From CANJBX01 sp035556735 (lineage in GTDB: Bacteria > Pseudomonadota > Alphaproteobacteria > Rhizobiales > Xanthobacteraceae), in NCBI GenBank assembly GCA_035556735.1, contig DATMFF010000002.1:310001-374000 (forward strand): a stretch of 64,000 nt of DNA, read 5' to 3'. The notes under the pieces were generated by a model that did no database searches, was not told where the DNA came from, and saw only the letters and a program-made list of their open reading frames with translations. Positions 32,837 through 41,530 of the stretch are shown here, piece after piece. How positions within the stretch are numbered: the first letter of the stretch is position 1; every line of letters starts with the position of its first letter. The position numbers and the translations under genes were made by a program.

Positions 32837-35539
32837 CTAGGCCACCTGCTGACCGGCCGGGGGGCCGAACTCCGGCTCGAAATCGGCATCGACGTCCGGA
32901 CGGAAGGCCGGCTCGAAGTTCAGGTCATCCTTCACGCGCGGCCGCCCGAACAAAAATCCCTGCGCTTGCGTGCAGCCGGCGGCATGCAGGAGGGCGAGCT
33001 GTTCATCGGACTCGACACCTTCGGCCGTGGTGATGACATCGAGCGCCTGCGCCAGCCCGGTGACCGCGCTGACAATCGCCATACAGTCCGCCCGCGTGGT
33101 CAGGTTGGCGACAAACGAGCGATCGATCTTGATCTTGTCGAACGGGAAGCGTTGCAGATAGCTGAGTGACGAATAGCCCGTCCCGAAGTCGTCGAGCGCG
33201 ATCGAGATGCCCATTCCGCGGAGGCGGTGCAGCAGCGCGAGATTGTCCTCGTTGTTCTGCAGCAGCACCGATTCGGTGACTTCTAGTTCGAGCCGCTCGG
33301 CGGGCATCCCGGAATCGCGCAGCGCGCTCGTCACCATCGCCATCAGGCCTGCCTGCCGGAACTGCACTGATGAGAGGTTGACCGCGAGCTTGATATGCGC
33401 GGGCCATGTCACGGCTTCCTGGCAGGCGGTGCGCAGCACCCATTCGCCGAGCGGGACAATCAGCCCGGTCTCCTCGGCCAGCGGAATAAAGCTGTCGGGC
33501 GCGACCAGCCCGCGACGCGGATGGTTCCACCGCACCAGCGCTTCCATGCCGCAGATCTCTTTGCTGCCGGTAAGGACAATCGGCTGATAGTGCAGTTCGA
33601 ATTCGTGACGTGCGATCGCGGTGCGCAGATCCATTTCCAGCGCGTGTCGCGCGCGCGCCTGCATCTCCATCTCCGGCTTGAAGATGCGGTAACCGTTGCG
33701 CCCGTCCGACTTGGCCTTGTAGAGCGCGAGATCCGCCGTCTTGAGCACCTGGTCCGCTTCGCGCCCGTGGTCGGGCACGAGGGCAATCCCGATGCTCGTT
33801 TCCACGTTGACCTGATTGTCGCCCAACAGGAAGGGTTCGCGGACCGCCTGCAGGATCGACTCGGCCAACGCGTCGACGCGGCCCTCGTCGCCGGCCGGGA
33901 GGCCCTGCAGCACGGCGAACTCGTCGCCGCCCAGCCGCGCCACGAGGTCCGTCTCGGGCGCCTTCGCACGCAGGCGCTCCGCCATCGCCTTGAGGAGGGA
34001 GTCACCGAACAGGTGGCCGAGGGTGTCGTTCACTTCCTTGAAGCGGTCGAGGTCGAGCAGGTGCACTGCAAAGCGCGTACCGTCCAGGCGGAACCTTTCG
34101 GCGGCTGCGTTCACCCGCTGCAGGAACAGGACCCGGTTGGGGAGGCCTGTGAGTGCATCGTAATGCGCAAGCTGCGTGATCTCGGCCTCCGCCCGCTTGG
34201 CTGCGGTCACGTCCTGATGCACGGTGATCCAGCCTCCGCCGGGAATGCACTGGCGGCTCGCGGCGATGAACCGGCCGTCGGCGAGTTCGTCGATCACGAA
34301 GATCGGCTCCTGCCTGAACGCCTTGGCCATTCGCCGCTCGACATACGCTTCCTTGTCCGGATCTTTCGGGCTGCTGCCATTGTTCATGCGCGCGCGCAGG
34401 ATGTCGCGCAGGTCGGTTCCGACTTTCGTCTGCTCCGGCGTCAGGTCGTACATCTGGCGATAGAGATCGTTGCAGACGGTCAAGCGTTTGTCGGGCCCGA
34501 ACATGCAGAGTCCCAGCGGCAGGTTCGCGAGCGCGGTTTCGAACCAGGCGTTGGTGCGCGCGAGCGACGATGTGACGGTCTGCAGCTTGCGTTCGCGGAC
34601 GGCTCCGAAGCCGATCGCGGCCAGGATCGCCAGCACGATGACGGTCGCCAGCGTGTAATAGACGCGGGCGTTCTGCGCGGCGTGTCGGTAGATTTCCGAC
34701 GAGGAGAGTCCGACTACGGCAATGAGCGGGAAATCGTGGACCACGCGGTAATGGACGAGCCGTTCGACACCGTCGACGACGCCGCCCCCGTTCCAATAGC
34801 TGCCGCCGGGGGCTGTCTTGTAGCGTTGCAGGGCGCCTGATCTGGCGACGGCCCGTCCGATCGTCGCAAGGACCGAGGTGTCGATGCCGCCGCGCGCGCG
34901 GATCACGCCATCGAACCCGATCAGTGACGCGATCCCCCCGGTGCCGAGGTCGAGCTCATCAAAGAACCTCTGCAATTGGAGCGGATCGATTGCCGCGGTG
35001 ATGACTCCTCCGAACGAGCCGTCTGCCGCGTCGATGCGGCGGCTGAGGATGATCGCCCATGCGTCCTGGGTACGCAGGTGAACCGGCTTGCTGACGAACA
35101 GTTGGTCGGTGGTCGATGTCGCATGCACGCGGACGTGCTCGCGGTCTCCGACGAAGATACCCGGCGCCTGCGGTCCGAACGTCGAGGCTTTGATCGTGCC
35201 GTCGGGGGCTATGATGGAGAGTTGCAGTGCAAGATCGTTGCGGACATCAGGATTGCGCGCCCATGCGGCGATGTCGAACCCTTGCGGATTCTGCTGATAG
35301 GTGGTGCGCAGGATGCGCAGCGTCGTGTCGACATTCTTGAGCGAACGCGAGATGTAGCCTTCGAACATCTGGACGAGGTTCGCGCCGCTCCGCTGTGCGG
35401 CGGCTTCGGCTTGTTCCTTGTCCTTGTGCAGAAGGTATGCGAGCCCGACGATCACGACAGCGATCATTCCGAGCCCGAGGTAGGTCACGGGCTGCAGGAA
35501 CGAGCGAAACCACGGGAGTCGTTCCCCACCCTGCATCAT
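32837..35539 (-). CDS. Membrane sensor with PAS, GGDEF and EAL domains (cyclic di-GMP metabolism)
   Basis: A 900-residue receptor. TM1 is at about residues 18-37, followed by a periplasmic dCache-like sensor (about 60-290), TM2 (about 300-320), a PAS domain (about 335-455), a GGDEF domain with intact GGDEF at about 536 and an EAL domain with EALVRW at about 665 and DDFGTGYSSL. Both catalytic sites look intact, so it could make or degrade cyclic di-GMP. The ATG at 35537-35539 is chosen because GAGG lies 6 bases upstream. The C-terminal tail after about 870 is acidic. Confidence 0.93.
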   Translation of the reverse strand: MMQGGERLPWFRSFLQPVTYLGLGMIAVVIVGLAYLLHKDKEQAEAAAQRSGANLVQMFEGYISRSLKNVDTTLRILRTTYQQNPQGFDIAAWARNPDVRNDLALQLSIIAPDGTIKASTFGPQAPGIFVGDREHVRVHATSTTDQLFVSKPVHLRTQDAWAIILSRRIDAADGSFGGVITAAIDPLQLQRFFDELDLGTGGIASLIGFDGVIRARGGIDTSVLATIGRAVARSGALQRYKTAPGGSYWNGGGVVDGVERLVHYRVVHDFPLIAVVGLSSSEIYRHAAQNARVYYTLATVIVLAILAAIGFGAVRERKLQTVTSSLARTNAWFETALANLPLGLCMFGPDKRLTVCNDLYRQMYDLTPEQTKVGTDLRDILRARMNNGSSPKDPDKEAYVERRMAKAFRQEPIFVIDELADGRFIAASRQCIPGGGWITVHQDVTAAKRAEAEITQLAHYDALTGLPNRVLFLQRVNAAAERFRLDGTRFAVHLLDLDRFKEVNDTLGHLFGDSLLKAMAERLRAKAPETDLVARLGGDEFAVLQGLPAGDEGRVDALAESILQAVREPFLLGDNQVNVETSIGIALVPDHGREADQVLKTADLALYKAKSDGRNGYRIFKPEMEMQARARHALEMDLRTAIARHEFELHYQPIVLTGSKEICGMEALVRWNHPRRGLVAPDSFIPLAEETGLIVPLGEWVLRTACQEAVTWPAHIKLAVNLSSVQFRQAGLMAMVTSALRDSGMPAERLELEVTESVLLQNNEDNLALLHRLRGMGISIALDDFGTGYSSLSYLQRFPFDKIKIDRSFVANLTTRADCMAIVSAVTGLAQALDVITTAEGVESDEQLALLHAAGCTQAQGFLFGRPRVKDDLNFEPAFRPDVDADFEPEFGPPAGQQVA

Positions 35540-35754
35540 ACGTTTCCTCAATTTTCGAGTGTGAGTGTGCCGGGCTGCCCTTTAAAATTTGCGTTAAGAG
35601 GCGTCTCCCGGACGCGCGGTCGGCTGCACGTCGCGGAATGCTTGCGGTTGTCGTAAAGCGAGTGTTTGCGGTCTCGCCCAATGGTGGCGAACGTCAACTA
35701 TGCAACCTGTATCGCGGGGCGGGGTTGTGCGACCGACGCGCGGCTGGGACGAGG

Positions 35755-36852
35755 TCAGTCCATCACCGCAGGCACCTCGGCACGCAGGTCGACGGTGCTT
35801 TTGACGCCGATGTCGTCGAAGTGCTCGTCCAGGAAGCGGCGCGCGGCGCGGCGGCCGTCCTCGCGCAGCAGCTCGAAGAAATCGTAGTCGTTGGTGAGCT
35901 TGCTGCTGGCGTTGTAGTAGCGGCCGGCGCTGTCGAGCACGATGCGGTGGACTTTGATGCGCCTGTATTGCCCGGGCCCGGTGCCATGCGGCAGGCGGCC
36001 CTGGTCGATCAGCCGGGAGACGAACTCGATCGCGCGATACTCCGACAGGAGCGAGGAGTTGAACGTGATCTCATTCAGCCGGTTGACGATCTCCTGCGAG
36101 GACTTCGGGGTGGTCTTGCGCACGAGCGGATTGATCTGCACCACCAGCACGTCCTCGGTCTCGGTGGTCGAGAAGAACGGAAAGATCACCGGATTGCCGA
36201 GATAGCCGCCATCCCAGAACGGCACGCCGTCGATCTCGACCGCCTGAAACAGCATGGGGAGGCAGGCCGATGCCATCACGGCATCGGCGGAAATCTTGTT
36301 GCGGGAAAAGACATGCAGCCGCCCGGTGTGGACGTTGGTTGCCGATACGAATAGCTGAAGTTCATCGGATGCGCGGATAGCATCGAAATCGACGAAACGC
36401 GTAATCAGGTCCTTGAGTGGGTTGATGTTGAGCGGATTGACGTCGTACGGCGAAAAATAGCTCGACATCACGTCGAGCCATGTCTGGATCGGCGAACCCT
36501 CCAACGGCACGAACGAGAACAGCCGCTCGACGACCGCGCGCTGCATCGGCGGCAGGCCGCCGCCGAAGCTCGCGGCGCGCCAGAATTCCGCCAGGCGCCT
36601 GCGGGCCTCCTCCGACCCGCCGCGCGCAAGCCCGTCCGCGAGCATGACCGCGTTGACGGCGCCGGCGGAGGCGCCGGAAATTCCCTCGATTTCGATGCGC
36701 TCCTCGCCAAGCAGATGGTCGAGCACACCCCAGGTGAACGCACCATGCGCCCCGCCGCCCTGAAGCGCGAGGTTGATCTTCTTGCGAGGGCTTGGATGGC
36801 TTGCCGCGCCGGGCCTTGGCCCAGACTTGGGCTTGAGCAGGGAGAGGATCAC
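35755..36852 (-). CDS. Patatin-like phospholipase with DUF3734-type C-terminus
   Basis: A 365-residue lipid acyl hydrolase. The glycine-rich oxyanion loop is ALQGGGAHGAF, the serine hydrolase motif GISGASAG is near residue 64, and the DGG of the catalytic Asp is in FWDGGYLGNP. The C-terminal DFFELLREDGRRAARRFLDEHF fits the DUF3734 region. The start is a GTG overlapping the bdhA stop (GTGA); the open frame upstream runs over bdhA and is rejected. The coupling with 3-hydroxybutyrate dehydrogenase suggests a link to polyhydroxybutyrate or short-chain lipid turnover (inference). Confidence 0.87.
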   Translation of the reverse strand: MILSLLKPKSGPRPGAASHPSPRKKINLALQGGGAHGAFTWGVLDHLLGEERIEIEGISGASAGAVNAVMLADGLARGGSEEARRRLAEFWRAASFGGGLPPMQRAVVERLFSFVPLEGSPIQTWLDVMSSYFSPYDVNPLNINPLKDLITRFVDFDAIRASDELQLFVSATNVHTGRLHVFSRNKISADAVMASACLPMLFQAVEIDGVPFWDGGYLGNPVIFPFFSTTETEDVLVVQINPLVRKTTPKSSQEIVNRLNEITFNSSLLSEYRAIEFVSRLIDQGRLPHGTGPGQYRRIKVHRIVLDSAGRYYNASSKLTNDYDFFELLREDGRRAARRFLDEHFDDIGVKSTVDLRAEVPAVMD

Positions 36853-37631
36853 TGCGCGGTCCAGCCCCCGTCCATCGACAGATTGGCTCCGGTGATCTGC
36901 GAGGCTGCGTCCGAGCACAGAAACACCGCGAGGGCGGCAACCTGCTCGACCGTGACGAACTGCTTGGTCGGTTGTGCCGCCAGCAGCACGTCGCGCTTCA
37001 CCTCCTCCTCGGTCATGTTGCGCGCCTTCATCGTGTCGGGGATTTGCTTTTCGACCAGCGGCGTCCACACGTAGCCGGGCGAGATGCAATTGCAGGTGAT
37101 GCCGAGGGTCGCGACTTCGAGGGCGACGGTCTTGGTCATTCCGGCGATGCCGTGCTTGGCCGAGACGTAAGCCACCTTGAACGGGGAGGCGACGAGCGAA
37201 TGCGCCGACGCCGTGTTGATGATGCGGCCCCACTTGCGCGCTTTCATGCCGGGCACCGCCGCGCGAATGGCGTGGAATGCCGCAGACAGGTTGATGGCGA
37301 TGATCTGGTCCCACTTCTCGACCGGGAACTCCTCGATCGGGGCGACGTGCTGGATACCGGCGTTGTTCACCAGTACGTCCACGGCGCCGAAGGACTTCTC
37401 AGCGGTAGCGATCATTTCGGCAATTTGCGCGGGTTTCGTCATGTCAGCTGCGGAGTACACGGCCTTCACGCCGAACTCCGCCTCGATGCCGGTGCGTTCC
37501 TTCTCGATCGCCGCCTTCTCGCCGAAACCATTGATCATCACGTTGGCACCCTCGCGCGCCAGCGCACGCGCGATGGCAAGTCCGATCCCCGACGTGGAGC
37601 CCGTCACGACGGCGGCTTTTCCTTTCAGCAT
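36849..37631 (-). CDS. bdhA: 3-hydroxybutyrate dehydrogenase
   Basis: A 260-residue short-chain dehydrogenase that interconverts 3-hydroxybutyrate and acetoacetate. The family pattern is strong: VTGSTSGIGLAIARALA, VNNAGIQHVAPIEEFP, YVSAKHGIAGMTKTVA and CISPGYVWTPLVEKQI, ending in GANLSMDGGWTAQ. GGAGG lies 8 bases before the ATG at 37629-37631. The open frame upstream is a chance extension. It is the first gene of a two-gene operon with the patatin and is divergent from zur. Confidence 0.93.
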   Translation of the reverse strand: MLKGKAAVVTGSTSGIGLAIARALAREGANVMINGFGEKAAIEKERTGIEAEFGVKAVYSAADMTKPAQIAEMIATAEKSFGAVDVLVNNAGIQHVAPIEEFPVEKWDQIIAINLSAAFHAIRAAVPGMKARKWGRIINTASAHSLVASPFKVAYVSAKHGIAGMTKTVALEVATLGITCNCISPGYVWTPLVEKQIPDTMKARNMTEEEVKRDVLLAAQPTKQFVTVEQVAALAVFLCSDAASQITGANLSMDGGWTAQ

Positions 37632-37719
37632 GGCGCGAACCTCCAGAATCGGCGGGCTGTGCGGCGGCCCTGGACCGAGTCGACGGCAGTCATTACCTGC
37701 CGCAACATGGGGCCGGGAT

Positions 37720-37734
37720 TGTTGCGTCGCAACA
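37720..37734. promoter_or_regulatory. Perfect 15-bp palindrome between bdhA and zur
   Basis: TGTTGCGTCGCAACA, two 7-base arms around one base. Its CGCAACATG right part (37728-37736) repeats at 37701-37709, 27 bases away. It is a candidate operator for a dimeric regulator of bdhA. It does not look like the AT-rich Zur box. Confidence 0.5.
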
Positions 37735-37787
37735 TGTTTCTGAGCGACCTTTGAATCAAACAGCAAGGAAGCGTAAAAAAGCGCGCG

Positions 37788-38282
37788 ATGGCCGCCATAT
37801 TCCCGAGCCCCGATCATAATCACGCGCGCTGCGCTGCCGACGTTATCGCCCATGCCGAGAGGTTGTGCGCGGGCGGCGGTCAGCGCCTCACGCCGATGCG
37901 GCGCAGCGTGCTCGAGATCCTGGCCGCCAGCCACAAGCCGTTGGGGGCCTACGAGATCATCGACGCGCTTGCAGGGGTCGGCCCGCGGCCCGCCCCGATC
38001 ACGATTTATCGCGCACTTGATTTCCTGATCGCCAACGGGCTCGTGCACCGCATCGCCAGTCGCAACGCGTTCCTCGCCTGCGTGCACAACCATGCCAGCG
38101 GCGCGCTCGTCACGTTCCTGATCTGCGAGTCATGCGGCACGGTCGGAGAGGCGCCGAGCACTGACGTGGGGCAGACGCTCGCCGCTGCGGCGAAGAGCGT
38201 CGGGTTCACTCCGAAGATGTCGGTGGTGGAGATCACCGGGTTGTGCGCGCACTGCGCCGCCGGGCGGGTGCATTCGAATTAG
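37788..38282 (+). CDS. zur: Fur-family regulator, Zur-like
   Basis: A 164-residue metal-responsive repressor. It has a winged helix (QRLTPMRRSVLEILAASHKPLGAYEIIDALAG), ITIYRALDFLIANGLVHRI and two structural zinc pairs: CESCG at about residue 115 and CAHC near the C-terminus. The His-rich start (SPDHNHARC) and the motif pattern fit Zur better than Fur or Irr. A Zur role (repression of zinc uptake) is inferred; no zinc transporter is in the window. The EamA gene starts 9 bases after it. Confidence 0.82.
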   Translation: MAAIFPSPDHNHARCAADVIAHAERLCAGGGQRLTPMRRSVLEILAASHKPLGAYEIIDALAGVGPRPAPITIYRALDFLIANGLVHRIASRNAFLACVHNHASGALVTFLICESCGTVGEAPSTDVGQTLAAAAKSVGFTPKMSVVEITGLCAHCAAGRVHSN

Positions 38283-38291
38283 GCCGACGGC

Positions 38292-39197
38292 ATGACCATA
38301 TCTCAGACGCAGGCCGCGGCGCCACGCGCGCTCGAGGCGGGGCCGATCTTCCTCATCGTGCTGATGTGCCTCGTTTGGGGGCTCAACCAGGTCGCCATCA
38401 AGTTTGCACTGCCTGACGTGCCGCCGATCCTGCAGGTGGTCATCCGCTCCGGCGGTGGGCTGCTGATCGTGCTTGCCTGGGCGTTCTGGCGTGGAATCCC
38501 GCTCACCCGGCGCGACGGCACGCTCGGGGCAGGGCTCATCTCGGGCGTGCTGTTCGCAGCCGAGTTCATCATGATCTTCCGCGGCATGCTTTACACCAGC
38601 GCGAGCCGGGCCTCGCTGTTCCTCTACACCGCACCGTTTTTCGTGGCGCTCGGCGCGCGCTGGCTGCTGCCGGGCGAGCGCCTGTCGGTCCCGCAATGGC
38701 TTGGGCTCATGCTGTGCTTCCTCGGCATCGGCGCGGCCGTCGGGCTCCCGCAGCCGAACGTCGATCCGACCGTGCTGCTCGGCGACGCCATGCTCATCGC
38801 GGGCGGGGCGCTCTGGGGCGCTACGACGCTCGTGATGAAGTCGACGCGCCTGCGTCTGGTCGCGCCCGAGAAGACCCTGATCTACCAGCTCGCCATATCG
38901 GTTCCGATCATGGCCGCGACCAGCGTGATCGCGGGCGAGGAGGTGCCCCACGCGCCAGGCGCCGTGGCGGCCGCCTGGATGGTGTTCCAGGTGGCGGTCG
39001 TGGGCTTCACATTTCCGATATGGTTCACGTTTATTCAGCGCTATGCCGCAACCCGGGTGTCGGCTTTCACGTTCCTGGTACCGTTGTTTGGCGTCGCTGC
39101 CGGGTGTCTCTTGCTGAACGAGCCGTTTACACCGGCTTTTGCCGTGGCCGTCGGGCTGGTCGTGACCGGGCTGGTGCTGGTCAACCGCCGTGGCTGA
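38292..39197 (+). CDS. EamA/RhaT family drug/metabolite transporter
   Basis: A 301-residue inner-membrane protein with about ten hydrophobic segments in two EamA repeats (first about 20-150, second about 155-300), e.g. FLIVLMCLVWGLNQVAIKFA and FLVPLFGVAAGCLLLNEPFTP. Substrate unknown. It begins 9 bases after the zur-like gene and is probably co-transcribed with it. Confidence 0.87.
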   Translation: MTISQTQAAAPRALEAGPIFLIVLMCLVWGLNQVAIKFALPDVPPILQVVIRSGGGLLIVLAWAFWRGIPLTRRDGTLGAGLISGVLFAAEFIMIFRGMLYTSASRASLFLYTAPFFVALGARWLLPGERLSVPQWLGLMLCFLGIGAAVGLPQPNVDPTVLLGDAMLIAGGALWGATTLVMKSTRLRLVAPEKTLIYQLAISVPIMAATSVIAGEEVPHAPGAVAAAWMVFQVAVVGFTFPIWFTFIQRYAATRVSAFTFLVPLFGVAAGCLLLNEPFTPAFAVAVGLVVTGLVLVNRRG

Positions 39198-39290
39198 CGT
39201 TAGATAAGCGGAGGGCGGGGGCGGCGGAGGCGGCGGATTCGTAAAGGACCGTCTGCAATTGTAAGTCTGGCGAAGCCCCGGAGAGACTGC

Positions 39291-40574
39291 ATGGATGAGA
39301 GAGCCGCGCCACTGATCGCCACGACCGGCGCCGCGCCTTTGCCGCGGCACAAGACCATGGCGGTCAAGGTGGGCCGCGTCACGGTTGGCGGTGGCGCGCC
39401 CATCGTCGTGCAGTCCATGACCAATACCGACACCGCCGACGTGGAAGGGACCGCTCGCCAGGTTGCCGCGCTCGCGCGCGCGGGGTCCGAGCTTGTGCGC
39501 ATCACGGTCGACCGCGACGAGGCCGCCGCGGCGGTGCCGCACATCAAGGAACGATTGCTCAAGATGAACGTCGACGTGCCGATCGTCGGAGATTTCCACT
39601 ACATCGGCCACAAGCTGCTTGCGGACCATCCGGCCTGCGCCGAGGCTCTCGACAAGTATCGCATCAATCCCGGCAACGTCGGCTTCAAGGACAAGAAGGA
39701 CCGCCAGTTCTCCGCGATCGTCGAGACTGCAATCCGCTACGGCAAGCCCGTGCGCATCGGCGCGAACTGGGGCTCGCTCGACCAGGAGCTGCTCACCCAC
39801 CTGATGGACGAGAACAGCCGCTCGTCCAATCCGGCCGACATGCGCGCGGTCACGCGCGAGGCGATGGTGCGTTCCGCCCTGATGTCGGCGGCGCGCGCCG
39901 AGGAAATCGGGCTTTCACGCGACAGGATCATCCTCTCCGCGAAGGTCTCTGCGGTGCAGGACCTCATTGCGGTCTATCTCGAACTCGCGAGGCGCTCCGA
40001 CTATGCGATCCACCTCGGGCTCACCGAGGCGGGCATGGGCTCCAAAGGCATCGTCGCGTCCTCCGCCGCGCTCGGCATCCTGTTGCAGCAGGGCATCGGC
40101 GACACCATCCGCATCTCGCTCACGCCCGAGCCGGGCGGCGACCGCACCCTGGAGGTGAAAGTCGCGCAGGAGTTGCTGCAGACCATGGGTTTCCGCGTGT
40201 TTGTGCCGCTGGTGGCGGCCTGTCCGGGGTGTGGGCGCACGACATCGACCACGTTCCAGGAACTCGCGCGCGAGATCCAGGATTTCATCCGCGACGAGAT
40301 GCCGTCGTGGAAGACGCGCTATCCCGGCGTGGAGACGCTCAACGTTGCGGTCATGGGTTGCATCGTCAACGGCCCTGGCGAGAGCAAGCATGCCGACATC
40401 GGCATTTCGTTGCCCGGTACCGGCGAGCAGCCCGCGGCTCCCGTGTTCATCGATGGCAAGAAGGCCGTCACCTTGCGTGGCGCTACCGTCGCCGCTGACT
40501 TCAAGGCCCTGGTGATGGACTACATTGAGCGCCGGTTCGGCGCGGGCGGCGCGGGTCGGACCGCCGCCGAATAG
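39291..40574 (+). CDS. ispG: 4-hydroxy-3-methylbut-2-en-1-yl diphosphate synthase
   Basis: A 427-residue iron-sulfur enzyme of the MEP isoprenoid pathway. The [4Fe-4S] ligands are CPGCGR at about residue 310 and the Cys of GCIVNGPGE at about 357. Also visible are VVQSMTNTDTADV and LRINPGNV-like KYRINPGNVGFKDK. Length fits the alphaproteobacterial form. It begins 93 bases after the EamA gene. Confidence 0.97.
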   Translation: MDERAAPLIATTGAAPLPRHKTMAVKVGRVTVGGGAPIVVQSMTNTDTADVEGTARQVAALARAGSELVRITVDRDEAAAAVPHIKERLLKMNVDVPIVGDFHYIGHKLLADHPACAEALDKYRINPGNVGFKDKKDRQFSAIVETAIRYGKPVRIGANWGSLDQELLTHLMDENSRSSNPADMRAVTREAMVRSALMSAARAEEIGLSRDRIILSAKVSAVQDLIAVYLELARRSDYAIHLGLTEAGMGSKGIVASSAALGILLQQGIGDTIRISLTPEPGGDRTLEVKVAQELLQTMGFRVFVPLVAACPGCGRTTSTTFQELAREIQDFIRDEMPSWKTRYPGVETLNVAVMGCIVNGPGESKHADIGISLPGTGEQPAAPVFIDGKKAVTLRGATVAADFKALVMDYIERRFGAGGAGRTAAE

Positions 40575-40692
40575 GCGGTATTCAAGCGCGACACGCGCGG
40601 TAACCGTCCGGTCGCGATATCGCTCACCAATGGTTTACGATCCGCGGGGGTTAACGTTGCGGCAAGCGCTTCACTCGTATTTAGCTCGATAA

Positions 40693-41505
40693 ATGCCGCA
40701 ACAAATCGCCGTCCTGATGGCCGCGTACAACGCGGAAAAGACTCTCTCGCAGGCCATCGACAGCCTGCTGCGCGGGACGCATCCCTGCAAAATCTACGTC
40801 GTGGATGACGCCAGCAGCACGCCCGTCGCGGATCTGATTGCGCCAGATCCGGAGCGCATCGAGGTCATTAGGCTCGAGCGCAATGCCGGCCCGGCGGGCG
40901 CGCGCAATGCCGGTCTCGCCCGCATCCTCGCGAACGGCCACGAATACGTCGCGATCATGGATGCCGACGACGTTGCCCATCCCGAGCGTCTTGCCAAGCA
41001 GGCAGCGTTCCTCGCCGCTAATCCGCACGTCGCCGCTGTCGGCTGTTGGGAGCGCGTTATCGACGAGAACTCGGAGTTCATCAGCTACGCGGCGATGCCA
41101 TGCGACGCAAAGACCATCCGCAACCTCTTGTTCGTGAAGATGTGCGTGTCGCATCCCGCACTGATGGTGCGGGCGCAGGTCTTCAAGGCCGTCGGCCTCT
41201 ATCGCCAGAGCTATTATGCGGCGGAGGACTACGAACTCGTCCGCCGCATCGCAGCGCGCTACGACGTCGCCAACCTGCCGGAATATTTGATTGAATACCG
41301 GATCTCTTCCAACGGCATGTCGGCCCGTCACCGCAAGCGTCAGCTCATTGACCGCCTGCGCATCCAGGTTGCTTACTTCGATCCGTTCAAGTGGCAGGCC
41401 TGGTACGGCGTGATCCGCACGCTGGTGCAGGTCGTGCTTCCGCTCAAGCGCAAGCTGCCGGATACAATAAAGCCGGCGCGCGCCAAGATGCTGCAGGCGA
41501 CCTGA
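40693..41505 (+). CDS. Glycosyltransferase family 2
   Basis: A 270-residue GT-A fold protein. IAVLMAAYNAEKTLSQAIDSLL, YVVDDAS and the metal-binding MDADD at about residue 94 are visible, plus an ED motif in AAEDYELVRRIA. No membrane segment. The sugar donor and acceptor are not known. A 118-base AT-richer gap upstream separates it from ispG. Confidence 0.88.
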   Translation: MPQQIAVLMAAYNAEKTLSQAIDSLLRGTHPCKIYVVDDASSTPVADLIAPDPERIEVIRLERNAGPAGARNAGLARILANGHEYVAIMDADDVAHPERLAKQAAFLAANPHVAAVGCWERVIDENSEFISYAAMPCDAKTIRNLLFVKMCVSHPALMVRAQVFKAVGLYRQSYYAAEDYELVRRIAARYDVANLPEYLIEYRISSNGMSARHRKRQLIDRLRIQVAYFDPFKWQAWYGVIRTLVQVVLPLKRKLPDTIKPARAKMLQAT

Positions 41506-41530
41506 ACTGCAACCCGCGCCGCCGCGCGCT

